64,000 nt of DNA, taken from the NCBI RefSeq assembly GCF_024868665.1, contig NC_079905.1:8148754-8212753 (forward strand), written 5' to 3'. A program made the translations under genes and the position numbers. Positions 14,856-26,800 of this stretch are shown here, piece after piece; the first letter of the stretch is position 1; every line of letters starts with the position of its first letter. Source of the DNA: Triplophysa rosa. Lineage: Eukaryota > Chordata > Actinopteri > Cypriniformes > Nemacheilidae. The notes under the pieces are model-generated. The model worked only from the letters and a program-made list of their open reading frames with translations. It did no database searches and was not told where the DNA came from.

Positions 14856-17800
14856 ATGTCATCTCGAAAAGAAACCGGGTCTGGAAGAACCCTGGACTTT
14901 CCTGTCAAACAGATCCAGATCGACGGACTGGTGAGATCATGTGCAACTAAATCACTTTACAGAAAGTGCATTAAAACGGTCCCAGATCAGTTTGTTGTTC
15001 ACCTGCATGCCATGGAAAGGCTGGTCAGGCTGCTTTCAAACTAGACATATCATTGCCATTCATTAAAATCAATATATTAATATTTATTCAATATAGATAT
15101 TCAGTGACTTATAATATTTAGAATCGTGTCAGCGTGAATCCCAAAGTTGGCCGTAAGGGAAGCACGTGCAAATAGTAGACGCTGTTTACTATGTTTTGTT
15201 GTCCATGTAGTGTTAAATCTCTCAAGTTCTGTAACAACTGAAAGTAAAACATGTTTGTAAAGAGTTTTAGGTGCGGGGTTTGTTTACCTCTTTATAGATT
15301 TATTGAGTTTCCATGTAACGTTAGATGATTGATGTCTATTTACAGTTGAATAAGGGACATGCTTTTTCTTTCTAAACATGATTGAAAGTCCATATTGTTC
15401 CTCATAAATTACACCCTTGTTCATTTTCACCTGATTAAATTATGATTTTAAGTCATTGCATTACATTGACATCTGCCTTATTATAAATTTCCATAATCAC
15501 TTAATTTTACATGATTGAAATCCCTTCCAGCAGTTTAGTCAGCAGATTTGTGTTAAATACGATTTGTTTTCATGGTTTACCTGGTGCAGTACTACAGAGC
15601 CTTACATTCTTTCAGAGCCTTCCAATTTTGCTGACCAAAATTGCACCGCAGTTCCATGTGATCGGCTTATAAACTAATGGAACCAACCATCCCACCCTGT
15701 GCCAAATGTTGTGAGAGCGCAGAAACTTTTGTTTTTGGTTTCTTTTGGGAGCGCTGTCATACTGAATGTTCCACTTTTGTAGTTTTTAGGCTGTAGCCCA
15801 GGAAAAGCTATTCCCTATCAAGGTGCCTCGAGCAAAGCTGCCATCGATGATTTCATTGATTTTCCATCCAGTTGCCCTGCAGGCTGTTTTTTAGTCTTTA
15901 CTAAAACTCGGCTCACTGTTTTCTGCTGGTTGGAGCTCTTGAATGATTTTCTGTCTGTGGGCTTTTCAGCACATTCTCTGCAGTCTCCTGGCGCTCAGAC
16001 CGCAGGCATTGAAGTTTAATACGCCTGTTTGCGGATTCACAGCTGAAGCGTTTGTTCTGAGCAACATTTTAAGCTTCTTAAAGGTTTTGTTTTGTTTGTA
16101 TTTCCTCCGAGTTGAGCGAGTGAGGCACGCATACCCTCATGCATGCGTGCTTCGCCGGGACTTTTGATTGTTCTGTTTTTGGCTCAGCAGTATTTCAGAT
16201 ACGCAGACATCATCATTCGTTGTGTTTCCAGCTCTCTGCTCGCAGAAACTTGTATACAGACATGGATGAGGGGTGCAGAATAATAACTTAGTTTTTTTTT
16301 TGTCAAATAAGTTTTTATTCAACCCTAGAGATCACAGAATAATTACAGAAGGAGGAATCATTTTCTTATAAGCACAAATAAACAAATTCAAGAAGAAAGA
16401 AAAACATGAATAACAACACAAAACAAACAAACAAAAAAATAAAAAAAACAATTAAATACACCTTAAAATAAAACCCACCCCTTATCACAGCCTGTTGACA
16501 TACAATACAGTGACAATACACTACAGTACTACACAACACATCCGTTCAGTTTCAATACGTTGCAATATGAAATGCAGTTCTCATCAAGGTAACAAATGAA
16601 AGGGTCGCAAATCTGGTGAAACTGTCCAATATCGTCTTTCATAATATTTTCTTATATGTATCCAATAAAGGGGTTTAATGCGTTTTCATTGTCTAACTGG
16701 TGAATTTGTTTCCCTAAGTCAATTAATTTAGTTTTATATGACTTATTGCGGGATCCTTGATATTGTATAACACAACCTCTTATATACGCTTTTAACGTTT
16801 CCCAGAGCAATCCTGGGGATGTCTCTGAATTATCGTTGCTTTCAAAATAAATTCCAGTTGTGAACTCATAAAGTCTATGAACTTGGGATCATCAGTAATA
16901 TGAGGCTCCATCCTCCACAATGGACGAATAAAAGTGTTTTGGTCAAGGATAATATCAAATGAAACTGGGGTGTGGTCTGAAATGAGTATATCGTGAATTT
17001 TCGATAATAGAAATAAACTTGCTATGCACCAAAAAATAATCACTACGAGTATATACTGTACCTTATGTACATGCGAGTAAAATGTATACTCTCTTTCGGT
17101 CGGGTGCATAAGTCTCCATATGTCAACCAAATTAGAATTATTAATGAATGCATTCAAAACATTCTTGAATTAGATTGCGGGGAGGTTTTGATCGATGATC
17201 TATCGAGAAATGTATCAAGGACACAATTCAGGTCTCCACCTATAATAATATTTGTTAGTGACATAGGAATAAGAGTAAAGACTTTTTTATAAAAATCAGG
17301 ATCGTCATGATTTGGACCGTATACATTTATCAATGTAATAGGAGTACCATACAGCTCACCAGAGAGAATAATAAAACGTCCTTCCCCATCGGTTCTCAGT
17401 GTTTTTTGTTTAAACGGAACCCCTTTACGCAATAAAATAGCAACCCCCCCTGGATTTAACTGAATTGTTCGATTGATAAATCTGTCCTATCCATCTGGCC
17501 TTTAGTTTGTCTTTAGAGTCCACTTTAAGATGTGTTTCCTGTAAAAATATAATGTCTGCGGAGAGAGTTTTTAGATGTGATAATACTTTGCTTCTCTTGA
17601 CCGGATGATTCAGTCCTTTCACATTCCAAGAAATAAATTTGAGACCTTTTCTGTTAGTCTGCATATATTTTTTTCCGTAATTAAAATCAGGTTATTCATC
17701 ATCACTGTTTGTATGCAACGTTCTTTTAAACAGGCCCCCACCCCACATTTCGCAAAACGTAAATAGTAACCTCGTCATCTGACCGACTAAATAAAACTCG

Positions 17801-20800
17801 GCGCGAAACGAAGTCACAAAAGGAATGTGTAACAAGTTACGACAAATATATAACGAACAGTCAAAATAGAACTGAACAATAACTTCAGAATAATTTCAAA
17901 TCTTAAACTTCCAACAACACGTATAAACAAAGTCTGGTATTAAAAGTTTCATGAAGAACATCTCAAAATACAGCACAAGGGAAGAGCTTAATTTGTAAAC
18001 TGTCGACAATTATGGTTAAAGTTCGACAGCAAATGTGTTTCCATCTCCCATTATTCGCATTAACCAATCTGTTGCATCCTAGCAGCTTTTTGCATTATTT
18101 CTTCCATCTCGTGAATGTAGTGCAATCGCAGATTAAAAGGCCGTGGAGGTTGATCATTTCCAGGACAGGCACGTAAAGCTCTGTGGGCGCGATCCACATG
18201 CGGGGGTTTATCCAACGATAGGGCCTCTGCAAGGAGTTGAGCAAGTTGTTCAATTTTTGAGTCTATAATTTCCCCAATTTCGGTTTTGATTGAAAGAACT
18301 TCCTTGCGAAGTGAGGAGATCGCGTTAAGGATAGCTGAACTACCCGCCTCTGGAGCCTCATCTGCCAGCATTTCTTCCGCGTTAGAGTCGGAGGATGTCG
18401 TGGCCCGTGTTTTGGGTGGCATGATTGTGAGGGTGAACAAATGAAATCCTAACGACAACTTAAACGTTCCTAGGATAATATGCTGTATTATTGTTGTTAA
18501 ATACTAAAGAGATGTTCTGACTAGTTATATAAAAAAAGTTACGGAGGCGTCGTGAAAACGTGTTAATCCGTCATATCGAACCCCGGAAGTAACTTAGTTA
18601 TTTCTATTAAATGTCTCCTGTAATATTTCTGTAATAGATGTCTGAGCGTTAGTGGCACTTTTTAAATCAATTTATAGATTGATTCTCATCTTGATAACCC
18701 TTCACAGCAGTGTTTTTCAACCTTTACAAAGAAAGAAAAGCATGTCTTTATATTTTTAAGTAGATGGTTACTCTTTTTCTTGTTGGATTTTGATTTCCAT
18801 TTGACAATAGTGACTCAGACTTTAGAGCGATGGAACCGGAAGTCCTAAAATGCTAACTCGCTTCTGGGGTTTGCAACTTTGCATACAAAAATACGTCATT
18901 TCTGCTGCTCCCTATTGTGTCTCAGCAGTCGAGCTTCACAATCTCACAACAGAAAATGTCTATCCATTTCGAATTAAATGTTTTTCTAGCTGTTCTTATT
19001 TCTAGCCACATTTTAATTTCTCAAGGCAAAGAATTTACAGGTTATTGTAAAAAATCTGATTTTGGTGTCATTGATATTCAGTTACTCCCCAGAGAGCAAA
19101 GCAGCGACTTAAGAAGACGGGATAGAGGAAGACCCTGATCTTAACCATCTGCCGTATTTTTCCATTTGCTTCAGCCACCTGAGTGTCAGGCATTGTTACA
19201 GTGCCCTATTTTGTAGACCTGCGGTTTACAGAGATTTTTATATGAATACAAATAAACTAAATGTATAAAGCAGGTGGATTAGAGAGGCTACTGCTTCGGG
19301 GTGGGTAAGCAGCTTAAACGGAGAGCTCTACAAATCCCTTCCAGGGATATGTATCTCCTTTATTTTGTTGACCTTTCATCCAAAAGCTAAGCACTTTTTA
19401 AGCAGTCTGAAATAAAGTCTGTTTATGCATGAGAATTATAGCAGGGCATTGTTACAATAAATTCTGATTCCCTGAGGAGTTATTTTTTGTGTGCAGAAAC
19501 AATTTAAAACCGATCATTTGTATAGTATATATTTGCATTATTGATTTAAAGTTGATTTTTTACTTATACTTTTTCTAAATCACCTTTACCTGAATCACCG
19601 TTTCACCTATACTTTTATGCGTTTTCATCTTACAGATTATACACAGAATGCTCAGACATCTGGTGGTTTTATTGTTTGTTTGTGCTTTTTTTAGTGTTGC
19701 ATTCACTGTATTTGCAAATCACGCCAAAGGCTTGAAATGGTTGGCATCCATAGTTAAAGAGAGTGGTCAACAGGGGGCGCCAGTGATCCACAGAAACTCC
19801 AGAAGTGTGTCACATTTTACTTCTAGCACATCAGCACTACTTTATATCTTCTCAGACGTGAGCGTTAGAACATCCCCCCCCCCAATGTCCTGATTGATGA
19901 GAGATCTGTGTCATACTTAAAGTGAAAGTTCACCCTAAAATTTAAATTATGTCATCATGTATTCACCCTCATGCAGTTCAAAACCTGTGACTCTCTTTTT
20001 GTGAAACACAAAAGAAGGTATTTTGAGAAATGTCTCTTCTTCTACAGAAAATATAAAGTCATACAGGTTTGGAATGATGTGAGAAACGACTATCCCTTTA
20101 AGCTCGATACTGCTGGTTCCCATCATCCAAATGGATGATAACTCCGCAGTGCTGGCTTCAGGTAGCATTCCTCAGATACTCGACTGGCGTGTTTAGGTGC
20201 ATTAAAAATATGCATACACAACACTTCACCTTAACAACTTTTCTGTGGATTCGCATTGTGACAGAAGGTTAGTGTGAGTGGAGCTTACATACGGCCCCAG
20301 AGGGTCCTTGAGAGCCGACAGCGCTGTGACGTTCGGCTCTTAAATGCAGATTAACAGTCTTGAGAACGTTATTCTCTGTATACCTGGAGCACTTCTACAG
20401 CAAACGTAAAAGAGATTGATTGCTGAGCTGTTGCAGATGATACTCCATAAGTAGGGCAAGGGCAAGAAGAGCAGGATGTATAGAAAGTTTCCAGTGTTCT
20501 TTACAGTTCGGTGTCATTCCTTGACTGAGGTGCCCATAGGAATTTACTGCCCGTCCTTTATTTGTAATTGATGCTTGGAGGCTTCTTATCTTTCAATAAC
20601 TCTTGCATAGTTCTTGTTTGTCGGTGAGTGAAATTATGTGTGCTTTGTTGCAAAAAAATTTGTTGGCAGAAGGTATTTTAGCATTTCTGATGTAAAGTAT
20701 GGCAGCATGATTTTGCCGTCTCCAAGGCAGATTCTAAAACGGCATTGATCCTTAGTGATGAATACAATCCCACAATGCATTGCACTGAGTTACAAAATGA

Positions 20801-23800
20801 AGACAAAAATGAATACAAGATGAGAACAATTGTGAGTTGAGTCTTCTGTGTTTTGTGTGAGGAATGCCATTTTTATGGCAAACAGTGAGATTGCTGCCTA
20901 CTTAGAATGTTCCTGAAAGTTCTCTTCCCAGCAACACATGCATTGATCAATACAGGACCCTGGACCCTGTTGCAAGCTAAACAGAGGTCATATATCCACT
21001 TTCTTCTAAAAAGCTGATAGGTTTGCAACTTGTTGAAGACTCCTGCTTCTCCTTGTGACTTTGGAGTGTCTGAGTTTGAATGTGCTTGACAGATGGGCTG
21101 TAGGGACTAGCACTCAATGCCCGCCTCATTCTCACTCTAGATTCCCGGTGGCTTTGGCTTGTGTTAGAAATCGCTCACTTTTCGACCTGCGAATGCCACT
21201 TGCTCTGTTACTCTCACAGTCACCTTGTCCCCAGAAGACAAAGAGTGTGGGCTGTGCCGAAACTTGACACACCTGGATGTACATATTGCCTGCATGTTGT
21301 GTGAGCTCATTGTGCTCCACTCCTGCCGTTTGCAGAAAATACCTAAAGAACAAAACGAACAGCTCAGTATTTAAAAATATTGGCTCAGATATATTGATCT
21401 CGTAGACTTGTACCTATAAACCATTTGTTTAAGATGTGAACAACACTGGTCCAGAAGCACTTCCTGTTTCAGTTTTTTGACACTACTCAAACATTGTAAC
21501 AAAATACAACCAAGCCAGATACGGTAGTAAAGTATAATTATTTTTGCTGAAAGGTCCAATCTCCTTCTCCAAAGAAGCCAAAACATGACGACATCTTAGT
21601 CACCGTAGTGCTTCAAATTTGCTACCTCACCACTAGATGCCGCTAAATTTACATTTTTTTACACACAAATTTGCCGCTAAAAAAATACATTGCACCATTA
21701 AAGGGGAACTCCGCCAAAAAAGGAAAATTCTGCCATGAATTACTCGCCCTCAAGTCGTTCGACAAGTCTTAGATATCTGTTCATCTTTGCAACGCACATT
21801 AACATGAGGTTCGGGAGCTTTCTGAGTCCCGCTCATAGACAGCAATGCAACTGGCTTTCAAAGCGCAGAATGTCAGTTACGTTGCTGTCTATGGACCGGA
21901 GTCAGAAAGCTCCTGACCCTCACCAAAACTATCTTAATTTGTGTTGCGAAGATGAACGGATGACCTAGGCTTGAGGGGGAGTAATTCACGGCAGAATTTT
22001 CATTTTTCAGCCGAGTTCCCCTTTAATTCATATCTGACTTCTGAAGGAAGTTGTTTCAGTTTGTTTTGGCTGAGTTTCAATTTTTTTGTTTTTTACAATT
22101 TATTGACAGATTCCTAAAATATTTGTGTTTTCTCTGACAGTTGGTCTAATAAATAAGAAAAACAGAAGTGCTGCTGGACCAGTGTTGTTTACATCTTTAC
22201 ACCTGAAGTAAATAAAGGAATATTTTTAGAGATGCACCGATTGCATTTTTCTTTGCCGATTCCGGTTTCCGATTTTATTATAAGTGAAACCTGTCGATTC
22301 CGATTTTCTATCCACAAATTATAATTTACAGTATACTGTATATAAAACCATATTAACTTTTCTTCAATGCACTTTTTTTTTTCATTACATAAATGATTGA
22401 ACATTACAATTTCCCTAAATGCAGTTCTCCAATCTGCATTAAATTACAGAATCTTCTCTTTCCCAAACAACTCTTAAATTGAAGAACTCTGTGACTGAAA
22501 AGAAGTACAATTAATAAAATATAACTAAACATGTCACTTAATTTACCTTTTTCATTTTTGTACTCATCTCACAAAAGTCTAAGATAACAATAAAATACTT
22601 CAACTTTATTCTCGTCTGTTTCTGTTTATGAAACTAACATTGCTTTATTTCATTTTTTCTGAAATGTAAATAAATTGTCTTTATCTTGTGTCTGTAGGAT
22701 TAAAAGAAGTGGGTTGATTTTTGCTGCAACTTAAATAAAAAAGTTAAAAATCTTATGAGTGAATTCTACTCTAAACATGTATATGTATTTGCAGTTTTTT
22801 GTGTTAGTAAAGAACTCAATCAGATATATATATTGGTTGATTTATTCAATTTTTTATATTTTGGATTTTTAATAACAAGTAGAAGTCGTGTTGAATGTCA
22901 TTTTACCTAGGTGAAATTACCACAGTTTTAACGTAAGACAAGGAATCAGGATGAATGGAATTTACGTTTGTTTTACACAGAGTAAACGACTTCAACATGA
23001 GTTTAGCATGTGTCAGAGTTTAGCATGATGCTAATAGCATCACTGTTAGCATACATACCCCATGTAGACGGAGCAGCGCGAGATGAACTACAGTCTGTAC
23101 AGTACATGATGCGTGTGCACGCGCGTGCAGTCAGCGGATATGAGAGATGCGCGTCAGTCAGCAGGTGGACCCACATGCGAGTATAAACGAGCCGTGAAAG
23201 ACAGGCTGTGCGCGCGCACGTTTACATGTTTACTTGTGGTTTGAGTGTACTGACGGCTGTGACGTTCTTGCCTGCATCACGAGCACCAGAAGATCGGCTT
23301 GGAATCGGCGAGACGTGAGACTGACCGGCCGGTCACCGGTCCGGCCGATCATAAGAAAAACCGTCCGATTCCGGTCTCTGGCCGGTCAATCGGTGCACCT
23401 GTAATTTCTCTCTTTCCCTGATGCCATACCAGATGTATTTTACTTACTTTCTTTACAAAAACAAATGTGTCATTTTAAATGGGATTTATATGGTGAAGCT
23501 TAATAAAGCTCACACATCCGTTGTTAAAGTAATCTAAATCCAATTCTAGTTAATTCATCTCTACTGAAGTGAAACGATACATTTTTGGGAAAATTATTAA
23601 TATTTTGAGCTTATTCTGCAAAACTGAAACTTGAATAAACATATCAGAGTGCTAAAATCAAATATAACTTCATATTTCATTGGTTGTTTTCATCAAAAGA
23701 CACACGAGAACCAATGGCATGTAACCTGTCATTGTGATGATGTGCCTTTGAGTTGAATTATTGGGTAGTAGGGACACATAGGTTCACAGCTCGCTGATAG

Positions 23801-26800
23801 CCTTCGGGTGGTTCGCAACAACACAATCATCCACTTATTTACAGTCACAGCTGAAATATGACTCGCCTCACTTCTTCCCACTAGAAACGTGTACTGCCTC
23901 GCAGCAAAGATGACGGAGGCCTGGTTTAGCTTGAATAAAGCTACCTCTGGAGTCCTGCCTAATAGCCTAAGTGCTCGTATCAGAGGCTGTCAGTATTATT
24001 GATAATCAGATGGCAAGCCATCAACTGACAACCATTCAAAACCCCTGCCAGCTTACCATCATTCATACCTATGCCTCTCCGTTAGGCCATTATGGGCTTG
24101 AATAGTTTGCTGTCGGGTTCTTGAGGTTCTAATAATTATGTATGTTCTGTAAGTAAAATTGGAAACGTGGTGACGGTCAATTTTGCTAATATAATTGTTT
24201 GGACAGATTCATCAATCCCGACAGGCTCCGTCAGCTTTTCTGTCAACAAGGGGGGTAATGTAAATGTCGAAGGGACCCAATGTAAATGTCGAAGGGACCC
24301 AATACAACTTTTTCTTCCAAACAACCTAAAAAAAACCATCCGTTTTGGGCACTTCTTGGTCCCGCTGCCTGCTACATAGGTATACCCAGACATTGCAGAT
24401 CTTCCACTGTGTGATCTCTGGGTTGTGGTTGTAAAAGTCATTTTGTCTTGGAAAATTGCTTCCAAGCACATGCTGCAGATGAGGCTTTGGAGATGAATGG
24501 ATCATGTTGTATTGATTTTTTTCTCCTATTGGTTCTTTAATCCCGTTTAAGCATTGGGAGACTTAAGCACAGACCTGTGTCAAAGGACATGGAACCAGAT
24601 TCTTATTAACCACGTCTTTCCTTTCGTGCCGCACTAACCTTTCAGTACTGGTCTGACGAACAAAGCGTACCAGTTTATCAGCATCTATTGCTTCTTTTTT
24701 TAACCTGAGAATGTTTTTCATGGAACTACATTTTAAATAAGGCCATGCCTGTTGGTGGTCACATTTGAAAATCCATTATTGTGTAAGGTGCTGCCCTCCT
24801 GGACTCCTGGATCAATACTGCTTTGTCGGCAGATTTGAGAGCCCGCTGTGCTCGGCTGAAGATGAATTAGATTTTTCTATAAAAACTTGAAGCTTCGCTC
24901 TGCTATTGAGCTTATCTCCGGGCGTGTGCACGCTGTGTTCTTCACCTGTGGTATTTTATCTGCCGTTATTACCACTGTCCTGGGAATACATGGCAGATGC
25001 TTTCTGTGCTCGTATGTTTTCTATAGGGGACCTTTCTCATTTTAAATGGTTATGATCTGTTTTATAGTTTATGATTTAAAGATTAAGCTCTTTTTTTCAA
25101 CCCACCTGCTACCAAGTGTTTTTTTAAATCATTTTTAGAAGTTCGTGATCAATATTTCTTAAAACTTATCATCTATATTTAAGTATTTGAAAACTCACTT
25201 TTTACATTTTACAATTAATAGTAAAACAACTATGAAGCAGCACAAAGGGGCGAAATTATGTTATGGCCAAAAATGTTACATTTTGTAGGGATGTAACGAT
25301 TCACCGTGAGCCGGTTGAAAATCGATTATAATGTGTGACGATTCAAATCGGTTGAGGTGTGAACTGAATCGCAATACATTTTTTGAACAGCAGGGGCCGC
25401 CATGTTCACTGCAAACCTAAATGTGGCCAATTGCTGATATTTCTTAAATGCAAAAAAATCCAAGAAAAGCACAGACAGTATTAGTTTGTTTATATTAAAG
25501 AGACTTTTTCTATTATTAATTTGTTTTAAAATTGCAGTTTAGTTTTGTTATTTGAAATAAAACATAATTTTATTATACAAAGAAACGTGAAGCATTTAAG
25601 AAATGATGCAAGGGAAGTTGTTCATTTCTAATTTGTTTCAACTCATTTTGTAAAAATAAATCGTGAATAAATCGCATCGTGAGATCAGAATCGTGAATTG
25701 CATCACATCGCATCGTGAGCTGAGTGAATCGTTACATCCCTAACATTTTGTTTTAGTTGCTTCAAGGTAGCCACCGTTTGCGTATATCCCATCATGATGT
25801 TGGTTGTGTTTTCTTCAGCACCTGGTCCAGCTCATCAATTTTAAAAATATGTTTTTCAAGCATTTAAGCATAAGCCTCTAAGATCAAGATTTATTAAGAT
25901 TTTTGCAATCAGTTTTCGTACTCTTGATTTGCAGATCTTCAAGCCTGTGTGTCTGTGTGTTTCAGGTGGTGCTGAAGATCATCAAGCATTACCAGGAGGA
26001 AGGTCAGGGCAGTGAAGTGGTACAGGGTGTGTTGCTGGGGCTGGTGGTGGAGGACAGACTGGAGATCACCAACTGCTTCCCCTTCCCTCAACACACTGAA
26101 GATGATGCTGACTTTGATGAAGGTGAGGAACTAAAGATTCATTGCATTAATAAATTAGTAGTACTATTGTTTTCTAAAGTATTTGTAGACAACACAGGAA
26201 GGAATACTCCTGTCTGCTGGCCCCAAACTCTCTCATACTGGCCTCAGGGCTATTAGGCCATCTTTATTGTTGAGCCTTCTTGTAGCTTGTCAGCCATTAA
26301 ACTTCACCAAAAGAGTATTTTATCACATCCACTGAATCTCTCTCTTCAACATCCATTTACTGCCTGCCACAGCCATGATCACGAAGGCAGAAAAACGTCA
26401 CCGTCGATAGCGGCACTAGTAAACGTTGAAGTAAATTGCGGTGTAATTCAACAGAAACTTGTACCGGAGTGCTGATTTGGGGCTTGGCTTTTATGGGCTT
26501 TCTCTTGAGAGCGCTAGCGAGAACGCCTCATCAAGTTCCCTCTGGAGAGGCGAGAGCGAGAACGTTGTGTCCTCGGCATGGGAAGAGACACTGACTGCAT
26601 GTTGTTTATTTGGATTTTACTACCTGCGAGATCACAGGTATAGCTGGTGTGACAGGCCGTGCGTCATGGGAGGCAGAAAGAGGCAGGAATGCAATATCAA
26701 AAGTGTAATGGGCTGTAGAGGTTCAGAAATAAAGGGAGAAACGGAATGAATGTAGACTCGGCTGTAGTTTTGTGAGCTGTCAAGTGTGATGCAAACTTGG

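Larger units (their letters stand above)
16284..18599 (-). mobile_element. Tx1/L1-like LINE, internally deleted, with 10-bp target duplication
   Basis: The element lies on the minus strand from about 18589 to 16294. It is flanked by TAACTTAGTT at 16284-16293 and 18590-18599. Its 3' end has an A-tract (T-run 16292-16301 on +) and AATAAA just before it. It contains an ORF1 remnant, an apurinic-type endonuclease with two frameshifts, and the linker after the endonuclease ([18 protein letters not shown], about 16730-16800). The reverse transcriptase and C-terminal domain are absent, as only about 500 bp remain between that linker and the poly(A). Confidence 0.88.
14931..25965. other. eif3h intron 1 (11 kb)
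   Basis: Non-coding. It holds an RT-less LINE (16294-18589), two Angel-like elements (19917-20101 and 21698-22026), a long inverted repeat around the second of these, a 1.2-kb hAT-like element (22227-23404), a 22-bp tandem duplication (24257-24300) and a hAT MITE with perfect target duplication (25286-25742). 14931-16283, 18600-19916 and 20102-21430 look unique, AT-rich and without genes. Confidence 0.75.
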
